This document shows, piece after piece, positions 14,466-22,228 of a stretch of DNA of 26,236 nt (the stretch's first letter is position 1; every line of letters starts with the position of its first letter). The DNA comes from JAXDJH01 sp034663635 (lineage in GTDB: Bacteria > Actinomycetota > CADDZG01 > WHSQ01). The notes beneath the pieces were generated by a model. The model worked only from the letters and a program-made list of their open reading frames with translations, did not search any database and was not told where the DNA came from. The stretch spans positions 1 to 26,236 of the forward strand of contig JAXDJH010000002.1 of the NCBI GenBank assembly GCA_034663635.1, written 5' to 3'. The position numbers and the translations under genes are program-made.

Positions 14466-16655
14466 CTAGGAAGGGGGCCAGCGCCAGTCTGGAGATGCGG
14501 ACCGTCCGCCCGTCGTGAGTCTTGCCTTGCCGGATCCATCCGCTCGAATCAGATAGAGATCGCCATCTCCGGTGCCGTCGTCACCACCGACGTACACAAA
14601 CTGATCACCCGACGGGGAGGCCGACGGGTCAAACTCGCCCCGGCCTTCGGATACGCGTAGGAGACCACTGCCGTCTGCGTTGATCAGAAAGATCCCGGCC
14701 GCACGAACCTGAGCTGTATCCCCAGCAAAGACACCCAATCCGTTGCCGCGCACGAACGCTATCTGGCTTCCATCAGGCGTCCACGTCGGGGACGAGTCGA
14801 ATTTCCCTCCCGACGCATCAGAGGGGTTGGTGAGCTGCTCTTGTCCGGATCCATCGGGATTCATGATCCACAAAGGTGTGGAAGCTGACGCACTCTCAGT
14901 TGTGGTGGTTGAAGAACTCTTTGAAAACACGATCCTCGTTCCGTCGGGACTCCATTCGGGCCCTGAGCCCTCGGGGCCCACCAGCTTGGAGTTCCCAGTT
15001 CCGTCGAGGTTGACCACGAAGATCCCATCCTGGGAATACAGGATTCTCTTCCCATCAGGCGACCAACTGAGATCTGCTTCGAACGCGTATGAGTTCCCAA
15101 GAGTCAGCACAAGCCGTGGCTGCGTCCCGTCTTGCCTCATGACCCAGAGCTCGGATTTGGGGCCGGGGTAGGTCCTCGTGAAGGCGATCATGCTTCCGTC
15201 CGGCGACCAACTGGGATTTTCGTCGTCAACTTTGTTCTTGGTTAATCGCGCTAGGCCGGATCCTCCGGACACCGTCTTGTAGAGCTCGCGATCGCCTCCT
15301 TCGTTGCTCGAGAAAACGATCTCGTTGGGTCCCACTTCTTGTGCGGCGGCTGGCGGCGATTGCACCAGTGAGGGTTGCTCGCGCTTCGATGAGTGAACGG
15401 TCCGTGGTTGCTTTTGATCGCTTCCGGCGATAGCGGGTCGGCTTCCTCGGGGGCTCTGCTGCACGCGTGCTTCTCGTTTGATCTCTTTGCTTGCGAGCTC
15501 GGGGGCCGAGCCTGGATTCGTCACTGCCTGGATGACGGTGTCGGCGACCTCGACAACGTCTTTTGCGGCACCGACCAGTCCCTGAGGATGGGCGAGCTGG
15601 GTCACCCCCGCGAGGGCAAGGATCAAGATCGCCGTCACCGCGATGCTCCGGGCCCAGTTGGGCTTGTCGGTGAGCTTGCGAACGCGCGACAACTCGGGAA
15701 AGTAGTTCGGCGCCCACACCTCCCGCTCCGTCTTCTTGCGAGGAACGCGGGCGACCAAAGGTTTCACCAACGGCATCGTCGCCACGCGTCTTCTTTGAGC
15801 TAGGCCCGCTTCGAGCGCTTCAGTGAATTCGCCACACGTGAGGTACCGGTCATCTGGGTGTTTCGCCATTGCATTAGCCAGAGGAATGTCCAGTCCACCG
15901 GGCAGATCTGGACGGACGTCCGTCACGCGAGGTGGGTCCTCGTGAACATGAGCCCACAACACGGCCACTTCATTCGGACGCTCGAAGGGGATCTGTCCCG
16001 TCAACGCCTCGAAAGCCACACATGCAAGTGAATAAACGTCGGCCCGGCCGTCCGTGGCCATCGCTTCGATCTGTTCCGGAGCCATGTATTGGATCGAGCC
16101 GAAGACCTCGCCGGTTCGCGATGCCGTCGACTCCGAACCAACCGGCTTGACCAGACCGAAGTCGGTGACGTAAACGAGATCCTCGGTAGAACCGCCAGGT
16201 TGGCTCAAAAGGATGTTCTGTGGCTTGACGTCTCGGTGCACCACCCCGGTTCCGTGGGCGTAGTCGAGAGCGGCGCTTACCTGCCCGAGAACAGATACGA
16301 CGCGCCGGGGGTCCAGATTTCCTTCCCGACCGATCACCTGTTTCAGATCGGGTCCATGAACGAGCTGCATGGCGATATAGAGCTCGGCATCGACCTCGCC
16401 CGCTTCGTAGACCGGAACGATATTGAGGTGATCGAGTTTCGGAGCCGTCTGAGCTTCCTCGATGAACCGCTCACGGAAGCGGGCGTTCGAAGACAGCTCC
16501 GGCAGCATGAGTTTGACAGCGGCCTCCAAGCCGGTGTCCAGGCGGGTGGCGCGGTAAACCACGCCCATGCCTCCACGTCCGATCTCTTCGTGGAGCAGAT
16601 AGGGGCCGATGGTGGCCCCCATGCGGCGGCCGGTGGACTCTGGTTGGTCGGTCAT
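14466..16655 (-). CDS. Transmembrane Ser/Thr protein kinase with extracytoplasmic TolB-like propeller
   Basis: About 729 residues. A complete PknB-like kinase domain occupies 15-285: glycine loop GRGGMGVVY, Lys48 in AAVKLML, catalytic HRDVKPQN (Asp142), DFG (Asp165) and APE (Glu194). A basic juxtamembrane region (290-335), one TM segment (about 337-353, IAVTAILILALAGVTQLA) and a 90-residue Pro/Ser/Lys linker follow. The C-terminal 285 residues are a TolB-type propeller with blades marked WSPDG (PSWSPDGSMIAFTRT, LSWSPDGKRILYS, PEWSPDGTRIVFS, PTWTPDGSQIAFV). All catalytic residues are present. ATG at 16655 with GAGG five bases upstream is preferred over the extension to 16709. The outside propeller presumably senses a ligand and controls kinase activity. 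Substrates may include the ATPase encoded just upstream (inference). Confidence 0.93.
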   Translation of the reverse strand: MTDQPESTGRRMGATIGPYLLHEEIGRGGMGVVYRATRLDTGLEAAVKLMLPELSSNARFRERFIEEAQTAPKLDHLNIVPVYEAGEVDAELYIAMQLVHGPDLKQVIGREGNLDPRRVVSVLGQVSAALDYAHGTGVVHRDVKPQNILLSQPGGSTEDLVYVTDFGLVKPVGSESTASRTGEVFGSIQYMAPEQIEAMATDGRADVYSLACVAFEALTGQIPFERPNEVAVLWAHVHEDPPRVTDVRPDLPGGLDIPLANAMAKHPDDRYLTCGEFTEALEAGLAQRRRVATMPLVKPLVARVPRKKTEREVWAPNYFPELSRVRKLTDKPNWARSIAVTAILILALAGVTQLAHPQGLVGAAKDVVEVADTVIQAVTNPGSAPELASKEIKREARVQQSPRGSRPAIAGSDQKQPRTVHSSKREQPSLVQSPPAAAQEVGPNEIVFSSNEGGDRELYKTVSGGSGLARLTKNKVDDENPSWSPDGSMIAFTRTYPGPKSELWVMRQDGTQPRLVLTLGNSYAFEADLSWSPDGKRILYSQDGIFVVNLDGTGNSKLVGPEGSGPEWSPDGTRIVFSKSSSTTTTESASASTPLWIMNPDGSGQEQLTNPSDASGGKFDSSPTWTPDGSQIAFVRGNGLGVFAGDTAQVRAAGIFLINADGSGLLRVSEGRGEFDPSASPSGDQFVYVGGDDGTGDGDLYLIRADGSGKARLTTGGRSASPDWRWPPS

Positions 16656-16725
16656 CGGTTCCTCAGTCGCCCTTGATTTGACCCACAGGCAACAGGCGTG
16701 AGATTCCACGGCACGGGCGTAACTC

Positions 16726-18711
16726 CTAGGCCTGCCACTCCACGGGCACCCGAGGGTCCGGGGTGTAGGAACAGAAAGTCCCCGTCTTGATCGTGGAAAC
16801 CAGGTGAGACCCGAGGGCCGGGTCGTTCTCGGAGATCCGCTTCAAAGCGTCTTTGATGGTCTTGGTCACACTTACTCGGGCTCGCTCGGCCACAGACGCG
16901 GCCTTTCGATCCCGACCCCCAAGCCCCACGGCTCCCGAGAGTTGCCCTACAAGGGCCTCGAGCTCGGACTTCGCGCGGTCCGCACGTCCGGGGTCATTGA
17001 AGTCCTCGGCCTCATCGATCTCCTCCTGCAGCTCCGATATCCGGCTCCGATAGGCCGCTTTCGCGGCTGAATCCAGAACCTCGCCAGCATCGCCAAAACC
17101 TTCAGTTCGAAGATCATCTGCGTCAACGGCCCTCGTATTGGGCCCGCCTGTTTGCCCTGCCGACACGAGATCTAGAACGTGGAACTCTCGGCCCGGGGAA
17201 CGCAACAATTGAGCGAGATATCCGAGTCCCTTGCTGTCTTTAAGCCGTGTAGTCGTCGTTTGATACACGACCGTCCAGAAATCGCCTTCCTTCGCGAAGC
17301 GAAGCTCAAGCGGCAACCCAGGAACCGGCGGAGCAATGCTGCCCGTCGCAGACCTCGCGCCCTGCAAAGCGATCCTAAGAGCTTCGATGTGTTCCTCAGA
17401 TTCTGTTGCGAGCTCCGCTACCTTCAGCGCGCGTTGATAGAGGCGAGCTGCCTCCTCCTGTGCTCCCTGGGCTGCCGCCCGTTGAGCTGCGCGCTCCGCA
17501 TAGGCCAGGGCCTTCATTGGGTCCCCCGCCTGCGCGGCCTTGAACCAGTGATGGGCGAGCTCGGGAAACCGATCTTCCTTCTCCGTTCCGAAGGTGTCCT
17601 CCACGGCCTCGGCCACGAGCCGGTGGGCGCGCATCCTCTTGGCTGGACTGAGATCCTCGTAGATAGTTTCGCGAATCAACACGTGAGCGAATCGATAGCG
17701 GCCGAGCGCTCCCGCTTCGTGAACAACTCCCGCGCCAACAGCAGGGTCCAGAAGATCGAGGATCGCGTCTGGGTCCAATCCAGCCACACGAGCAAGCAGT
17801 GAGAGATCGAACTCCCGCCCGATCACAGATGCGATCGCCAGGAGGGCAGAGGTTTCCTCGCCTAGGCCGGACAACCGGCGTCGAAACATGTCGCGCACTG
17901 TGCGGGGTACGCGGAAGCCCGTCGAGTGATCGGAGCGGTATAGGTCTCCAGTCGAGCTCAACATGGTGATCGACTCGGTCGCGAAGAGCGGGTTTCCTTC
18001 GGTTGCGTTGATCAATCCCACGACCGTCGCGGACGAGGGTTTCTGGCCCACGAGAATCTCGTGCAGTTGCGCTATCGCTTCCTCACTTATCCCATGCAAG
18101 GGAATGGAAACGCCTTCGCGCGCAATAGCTGCCAGGAACGCCCCCTGCGATGGCTTGACGTCGATCTCGGAGCGATCGCAAGTCGCGACGATGAAGATTC
18201 GGTCGTCGCGCGTCTCACGAGCAAGGTATTGCAGCAACAGCTGGGACGACTCATCCGCAGCATGCAGATCCTCCAGCATCAAGACGATCGGTTCCCTTTC
18301 AGCCGCCCTCTTGAAGAAACCGGTTAGATCCTCGAACTCCTCCACACGTGTGGCTGCTTCCGGATGTTCGCTCTGGAGCACATCTCCTGGAGCCATGAGA
18401 GCGATCGTGGATCGAGACGGACCTACTAGCTCCTCGCGCTGCTCCTCATCAAGCGGATCCAGGGTTTGGCGGATGAGTTGGGTCCACGGCCAGTAAGCCG
18501 GCGTGTCGACCGTTTCTGAACTGCGCCCCCACAACACCCGCGCCCCCAGCTCCCGCGCACGTTCTGCAGTCCACTCAGCCAGACGCGTCTTTCCCATGCC
18601 GGCTTCACCGAAGATGACGCAGAGGCCGCCATGACCATTGAGCGCGTCGTCCAACCCGGTTCGGAGGACCGCGAGCTCTTCTTCTCGGCCCAAGACCGGA
18701 GGGCGTGTCAT
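16726..18711 (-). CDS. AAA/STAND-type ATPase (LuxR/MalT-like) with a C-terminal actinobacterial module
   Basis: About 661 residues. Walker A GEAGMGKT (35-42) and Walker B IVLMLEDLH (142-150) mark an ATPase of the kind found in MalT/LuxR-type regulators. A winged-helix region (VPRTVRDMFRRRLSGLGEET, IASVIGREFDLSLLARVAGL) and TPR-like helices (ALAYAERAAQRAAAQGAQEE, LYQRALKVAELATESEEH) follow. There is no C-terminal LuxR helix-turn-helix. The last 200 residues carry LRFAKEGDFWTVVY, LKDSKGLGYLAQLLRSPGRE, a coiled coil (YRSRISELQEEIDEAEDFND) and a basic helix (AERARVSVTKTIKDALKRIS) ending in TGTFCSYTPDPRVP. I recall this module from other actinobacterial ATPases, with no assigned function. I chose ATG 18711, preceded by GGGGAG; GTG 18723 is the alternative. 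It heads the kinase operon, 70 bases before the kinase. Confidence 0.85.
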   Translation of the reverse strand: MTRPPVLGREEELAVLRTGLDDALNGHGGLCVIFGEAGMGKTRLAEWTAERARELGARVLWGRSSETVDTPAYWPWTQLIRQTLDPLDEEQREELVGPSRSTIALMAPGDVLQSEHPEAATRVEEFEDLTGFFKRAAEREPIVLMLEDLHAADESSQLLLQYLARETRDDRIFIVATCDRSEIDVKPSQGAFLAAIAREGVSIPLHGISEEAIAQLHEILVGQKPSSATVVGLINATEGNPLFATESITMLSSTGDLYRSDHSTGFRVPRTVRDMFRRRLSGLGEETSALLAIASVIGREFDLSLLARVAGLDPDAILDLLDPAVGAGVVHEAGALGRYRFAHVLIRETIYEDLSPAKRMRAHRLVAEAVEDTFGTEKEDRFPELAHHWFKAAQAGDPMKALAYAERAAQRAAAQGAQEEAARLYQRALKVAELATESEEHIEALRIALQGARSATGSIAPPVPGLPLELRFAKEGDFWTVVYQTTTTRLKDSKGLGYLAQLLRSPGREFHVLDLVSAGQTGGPNTRAVDADDLRTEGFGDAGEVLDSAAKAAYRSRISELQEEIDEAEDFNDPGRADRAKSELEALVGQLSGAVGLGGRDRKAASVAERARVSVTKTIKDALKRISENDPALGSHLVSTIKTGTFCSYTPDPRVPVEWQA

Positions 18712-18750
18712 CTCTCTCCCCACTTGGGCAAGAGATCTCTTAGTTCCATG

Positions 18751-18873
18751 TCACCCCCGCTTAACGGCCACCGGCTCAAGGACCCAGACGTCTTGCGAGA
18801 TCTCGAGCTGTCCCGGCCCCCATCCGGAGTAACCGGCGAAAACCCGGGCTCGTGAGCGTACGCTCCCTGATGT
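18751..18873 (-). pseudogene. Remnant of a second UPF0301/AlgH gene (C-terminal fragment)
   Basis: The minus strand reads 40 codons plus a stop that match residues about 110-150 of the UPF0301 protein at 10680-11222. RARVFAGYSGWGPGQ is identical over 15 residues, followed by LEISQDVWVLEP against VEEEIAQDAWIIEP, a two-residue deletion. It then stops early (TGA 18753-18751), lacking the family's final 35 or so residues. The frame upstream meets a TGA before any ATG. At DNA level many differences from the intact copy are synonymous, so the fragment was a selected gene until fairly recently. It lies in the divergent gap between the ATPase and nitrilase genes. Confidence 0.75.
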
Positions 18874-18966
18874 CCGATTCCTGCGGAGGTGGGCGTAATG
18901 GGGAGTCAAGCCCTCTTCTCTTTGTTGCCCTAGTCACGGAATCGGGTCATCGCTAGGTTGTAAGAC

Positions 18967-19938
18967 ATGGCGAAGGCGATCGTGGCGGCCGTGCAGGCCG
19001 CCTACGTATTGATGGACCGAGAGGCCACCCTCGACAAGACGGAGGTCTTGCTCAAAGAGGCCGCCGCCAACGGAGCCAACCTGGTCGCGTTCCCTGAGGT
19101 CTTCGTGCCCGGCACGCCTCTATGGATCGACGCGGGCCCCATCTGGGAAGGCGACGAAGCCTGGTACGCCATGCTCGTGGACCAAGCGATTGTCGTTCCT
19201 AGTCCGGCAACCGAACGAATGGCTCAGGCGGCACGCGAGGCCGGCGTCTACCTCGTGATCGGTATCAACGAGCGCGAACCTCACGGAACGACGATCTACA
19301 ACACGGTTCTCTACTTCGGCCCGGATGGTGCGCTCCTGGGCAAGCACCGGAAGCTCGTTCCGACGGGATCCGAACGAACCGTCTGGGGCATGGGCGACGG
19401 TTCGACATTGCAGACTCACGAAACTCCCTTCGGCCACATCGGCGGCCTGACGTGCTGGGAGAACTACATGCCGCTAACTCGCTTCTACCTCTACTCGCAA
19501 GGAGTCGACATCTGGTTCGCACCCACACTCGCACTCGGCGATGGTTGGATCGCGACCATGCGACATATCGCGCGAGAAGGTCGCTGCTACGTCGTCGGGA
19601 TCAATCCCTGTCTCCATGTGGATCAGATCCCGCCCGACTTTCCCGACCGCGATCGCGTGTGGAGGGCAGACGGGGAGGACGAAGACGGCGAATGGCCCGA
19701 AGAAGGAAACAGCGTGATCGTGGATCCGAGCGGAGAGATCCTCGCGGGACCAAGCAGACGTGAAGAAACCATCTTGTACGCAGAGCTTGATCTCTCAGTC
19801 GTCCACTCCGCTCGGCGTCTATTCGATCCCGTCGGTCACTATCACCGACCCGACGTTTTCCGATTGGGAGTTGATACGCGACCGCGGCCGATAATCACGG
19901 ACTACAACTCCTTCGGAAACGAAGAAGAAAATGACTAA
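18967..19938 (+). CDS. Carbon-nitrogen hydrolase, nitrilase branch
   Basis: 323 residues, normal for nitrilases. The catalytic triad of the superfamily is intact: Glu44 in AFPEVF, Lys129 in GKHRKLVPT and Cys163 in GGLTCWENYMPL. The extra Glu136 (TGSER) is the fourth conserved residue. The CWENYMPL form and ERTVWGMGDG resemble the aliphatic/aromatic nitrilase branch, which hydrolyses nitriles to acids plus ammonia, more than ureidopropionase or amidase branches. An acidic insert (DGEDEDGEWPEEG, about 238-250) is unusual. It is cytoplasmic and lacks a signal peptide. Its last eight bases overlap the next gene, a reductase, so they share a transcript. Specific substrate cannot be predicted; a cyanide-metabolising relative is possible. 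Confidence 0.92.
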   Translation: MAKAIVAAVQAAYVLMDREATLDKTEVLLKEAAANGANLVAFPEVFVPGTPLWIDAGPIWEGDEAWYAMLVDQAIVVPSPATERMAQAAREAGVYLVIGINEREPHGTTIYNTVLYFGPDGALLGKHRKLVPTGSERTVWGMGDGSTLQTHETPFGHIGGLTCWENYMPLTRFYLYSQGVDIWFAPTLALGDGWIATMRHIAREGRCYVVGINPCLHVDQIPPDFPDRDRVWRADGEDEDGEWPEEGNSVIVDPSGEILAGPSRREETILYAELDLSVVHSARRLFDPVGHYHRPDVFRLGVDTRPRPIITDYNSFGNEEEND

Positions 19939-20521
19939 GGTCGTCGCGGACATCTCCATGTCGCTCGATGGATACGTCACCGGCCCCGATCCGGGGCCCC
20001 AGAACGGACTTGGAACCGGTGGCGAGCCCTTGCACACCTGGGCGATCGATAGCGACGATGAAGTCGACAAGCAGGTCCTGAGCGAAGCCGTCGAAACAAC
20101 CGGGGCGGTCGTGATGGGACGCCGTCTCTTCGACATCGTCGACGGACCACACGGCTGGAACGACGAGATGGGTTACGGCGCCGGCCTGGCCGCATCGCCT
20201 CCGTTCTTCGTCGTTACTCACTCGGCCCCCGAGAAGATCCGACTAGAGCTCCAGTTCACGTTTGTCACGGATGGGCTTGCGTCCGCGATAAGCCAAGCGC
20301 GTGCGGCCGCGGGGTCGAAGAAAGTGTCCGTCATGGGCGGCGGTGACGTGATCCGTCAATCAGTCGATGAGGGCCTGATCGACGAACTCCGAATCCATCT
20401 CTCTCCAGTCGTTCTGGGGTCGGGCACTCCCCTATTTATGGAGAACCAATGGCGGAAACTCGTTCAGCGCTCCGTCCGCGTCTCGTCCACGGCAACGCAC
20501 CTGGTCTACGGCTTGGCCTAG
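19931..20521 (+). CDS. DHFR-like/RibD C-terminal domain reductase
   Basis: 196 residues. The N-terminus KVVADISMSLDGYVTGPD, the GAVVMGRRLFDIVDGPHGW segment, and the VSVMGGGDVIRQSVDEGLID nucleotide loop with IDELRIHLSPVVLGSGTPLF are the hallmarks of the dihydrofolate reductase-like/RibD C-terminal family. These proteins bind NADPH. The family includes riboflavin biosynthesis reductases, but standalone members like this one mostly have no established substrate. It overlaps the end of the nitrilase gene by eight bases and is translationally coupled to it. It ends tail-to-tail with the ECF42 gene on the shared palindrome CTAG (20518-20521), where both stop codons are TAG. Confidence 0.9.
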   Translation: MTKVVADISMSLDGYVTGPDPGPQNGLGTGGEPLHTWAIDSDDEVDKQVLSEAVETTGAVVMGRRLFDIVDGPHGWNDEMGYGAGLAASPPFFVVTHSAPEKIRLELQFTFVTDGLASAISQARAAAGSKKVSVMGGGDVIRQSVDEGLIDELRIHLSPVVLGSGTPLFMENQWRKLVQRSVRVSSTATHLVYGLA

Positions 20522-21096
20522 GCGAGCTCCGCGAGGCGACGTTGGAGAAAGCGTCGCTCGGCGTCATCGTGAACGAGCGTCAAGGCTCGTTCGAAAGAGT
20601 CGCGGGCTTCTTCCGTTCGACCGAGGCGGACCAGCAGGTCACCGCGCGTCGAGTGCAGGTAATGGAAGTCATCGAGGTTCAAGCGGTCGACGATGGCGAG
20701 CCCAGCCTGGGGGCCATCGGCCTCGGCGATCGCGATGGCGCGGTTCAGCTCGACCACGGGCGAACCCGTGACTCGGGCCAGCTCACCATAGAGGGCAGCG
20801 ATCTGTGGCCAGTCGCGCGGCTCCTCTACATGAAGGGCCGCGATCGCTGCTTGCAACACGTAGGGACCTCGGCCGTGCATCTTCAGCGCCACGTCGAGCA
20901 CCGCTTGGCCTTCGGCGATCTGCTCCGCGTTCCACAGCGAGCGGTCCTGGTCCGCAAGCAGCACCAAGTCATCATCTCGGAAGCGAGCATCGCGGCGTGA
21001 GTCGTGGAGCAGCATCATCGCAAGGATGCCTCGCGCCTCCGGCTCGTCGGGCATCAGCTCCGCGAGAGCGCCCGAGCCGGATGGCCTCTGACGCAA
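20518..21096 (-). CDS. ECF42 sigma factor, C-terminal helical extension (separated by frameshift)
   Basis: This frame, read from about residue 10, is the C-terminal half of an ECF42-type sigma factor: ALAELMPDEPEARGILAMML, LHDSRRDARFRDDDLVLLAD, QDRSLWNAEQIAEG, GPYVLQAAIAALH, SPVVELNRAIAIAEADGPQ and a TPR-like end (SFERALTLVHDDAERRFLQR). In intact family members it is continuous with the sigma domains, and this extension is needed for activity (as I recall from work on Streptomyces ECF42). Here it lies one frame away. A TTG at 21096 or ATG at 21054 could start it separately, but neither has a good ribosome-binding site. So it is either part of a frameshifted pseudogene, a sequencing error, or a product of recoding. 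Confidence 0.8.
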   Translation of the reverse strand: MRQRPSGSGALAELMPDEPEARGILAMMLLHDSRRDARFRDDDLVLLADQDRSLWNAEQIAEGQAVLDVALKMHGRGPYVLQAAIAALHVEEPRDWPQIAALYGELARVTGSPVVELNRAIAIAEADGPQAGLAIVDRLNLDDFHYLHSTRGDLLVRLGRTEEARDSFERALTLVHDDAERRFLQRRLAELA

Positions 21097-21682
21097 GGTC
21101 GCCCCGGCCCCCGTAACCCTCGTTGAAGATCAAGTAGACGACTGCAAGCACGGCGGCTAGTCGGTCCGGCAGCAAGTGATCGGGTGGAACTCGAAACGGG
21201 ATCCCGGCAGTCTTGATCTTGCGCTTGGCCCGCACAAGCCGCTGCGCCATCGTGGGCTCCGGAACCAGGAATGCTCGCGCGATCTCCTCTGTCGTCAGGC
21301 CGCCGAGCGTGCGCAAAGTGAGAGCGACTTGCGCGTCGATCGCGAGGGCCGGGTGGCAGCAAGTGAATACGAGCTCGAGCCTCTCATCCGGAAACGTCGT
21401 CTCTTCCACCACATCCTCCACGGTCTCGGGCACCGCCAGCAGGTGTGTCTTCGCGGCGAAAGTGCGGTCGCGCCGGATCCGATCGAGTGCCCGGTTGCGT
21501 GCCGTCGTGATGAGCCATGCGCCCGCATTGGTAGGCGCCCCGTCCCGCGGCCAACGCTCTGCCGCGATAGCAAAGGCGTCCTGCACGGCTTCCTCGGCAA
21601 GATCGAAGTCGCCGAGGAAACCGATCAGCGCAGCGAGGACGTACCCCTGTTGGTTCCGGAAGATCTGCTCGAGGATCGTTAT
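20972..21682 (-). CDS. ECF42 sigma factor, N-terminal sigma domains (frameshifted near 21070)
   Basis: From 21682 the frame reads the sigma domains. Region 2 is YVLAALIGFLGDFDLAEEAV, then DAFAIAAERWPRDGAPTNAG and AWLITTARNRALDRIRRDRT. Region 4 includes LVFTCCHPALAIDAQVALTL and LGGLTTEEIARAFLVPEPTM. Next comes LAAVLAVVYLIFNEGYGG and the hinge EAIRLG. Directly after, near the GGG at 21071-21073, the family sequence continues in another frame, while this frame runs as unrelated Arg-rich residues to a stop at 20972. Removing one base (or adding two) there restores the reading. The beginning overlaps the DGPF gene's stop (21679). No ATG, GTG or TTG lies close by in frame, so the start at 21682 is approximate; the in-frame extension to 21979 is the shadow of the DGPF gene. 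Confidence 0.8.
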   Translation of the reverse strand: MTILEQIFRNQQGYVLAALIGFLGDFDLAEEAVQDAFAIAAERWPRDGAPTNAGAWLITTARNRALDRIRRDRTFAAKTHLLAVPETVEDVVEETTFPDERLELVFTCCHPALAIDAQVALTLRTLGGLTTEEIARAFLVPEPTMAQRLVRAKRKIKTAGIPFRVPPDHLLPDRLAAVLAVVYLIFNEGYGGRGDLASEAIRLGRSRGADARRAGGARHPCDDAAPRLTPRCSLPR

Positions 21683-22035
21683 TGCTCCACTATCGGACGC
21701 ACCTCGATCGCACCACCCATTCGCGCGGCGGGGATCCGTCCAGCAAGCTCGATCGCAGCGTCGAGGTTGTCGGCCTCGAACAGGAGATAGCCGCCGAGCG
21801 CCTCTTTCATTTCGACGAACGGGCCGTCGGTGGTCAGCGTCTTCCCGTCCTGGACCTGAACGGTCGTCGCGGTTTCGGCAGGCGCCAGTTGGAGGCCGGA
21901 AGTTACGCCGGGGGTCTGATTGATCGCCATGTAATCCGCGTAAACCGCTTGTTTGTCGGCATCGGGGAGGTTGTCCCACTCCGGCGATGGTGGCACAGGG
22001 GTCGAGCCTTGATGGATCAGCAGCATGTACTTCAT
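21679..22035 (-). CDS. DGPF/YCII-family protein, partner of the ECF42 sigma factor
   Basis: 118 residues (MKYMLLIHQGSTPVPPSPEW). The DGPF motif is at 70-73 (LTTDGPFVEMKEALGGYLLF), and the dimeric ferredoxin-like YCII fold fits DLDAAIELAGRIPAAR-type helices. Start ATG 22035 is preceded by AGGAGG five bases upstream; the longer in-frame version to 22116 lacks family support. DGPF proteins are the standard genomic neighbour of ECF42 sigma factors, and are thought to be both their regulon and co-transcribed partner. Enzymatic role is unknown. Its stop overlaps the beginning of the sigma frame. Confidence 0.93.
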   Translation of the reverse strand: MKYMLLIHQGSTPVPPSPEWDNLPDADKQAVYADYMAINQTPGVTSGLQLAPAETATTVQVQDGKTLTTDGPFVEMKEALGGYLLFEADNLDAAIELAGRIPAARMGGAIEVRPIVEQ

Positions 22036-22066
22036 CGTTCCTCCTTCTCGAATGGGTCGTTCAGTA

Positions 22067-22093
22067 GACGAACGGGCAACGACGAAATCGACA
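22067..22093 (-). promoter_or_regulatory. ECF42-type promoter of the DGPF-sigma operon
   Basis: On the minus strand TGTCGA (22093-22088) and CGTC (22070-22067) are separated by exactly 17 bases, about 30 bases upstream of the DGPF start codon. I recall the ECF42 consensus as TGTCGA in the -35 region and CG[A/T]C in the -10 region, which this matches exactly. It indicates autoregulation by the sigma factor encoded downstream. The consensus is from memory. Confidence 0.7.
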
Positions 22094-22228
22094 GTCCCCA
22101 CGAGAAACAGATGCATCGTAGGCAGGCGTGGCGGGAAGTGGATCTCACGACGGCAGGAGTACCCTGAAGAAGTCCTCTAGTCGGGGACGAACGTCCACCC
22201 AGGTGGGCGACCGCTGGTCGAGCCGCTA

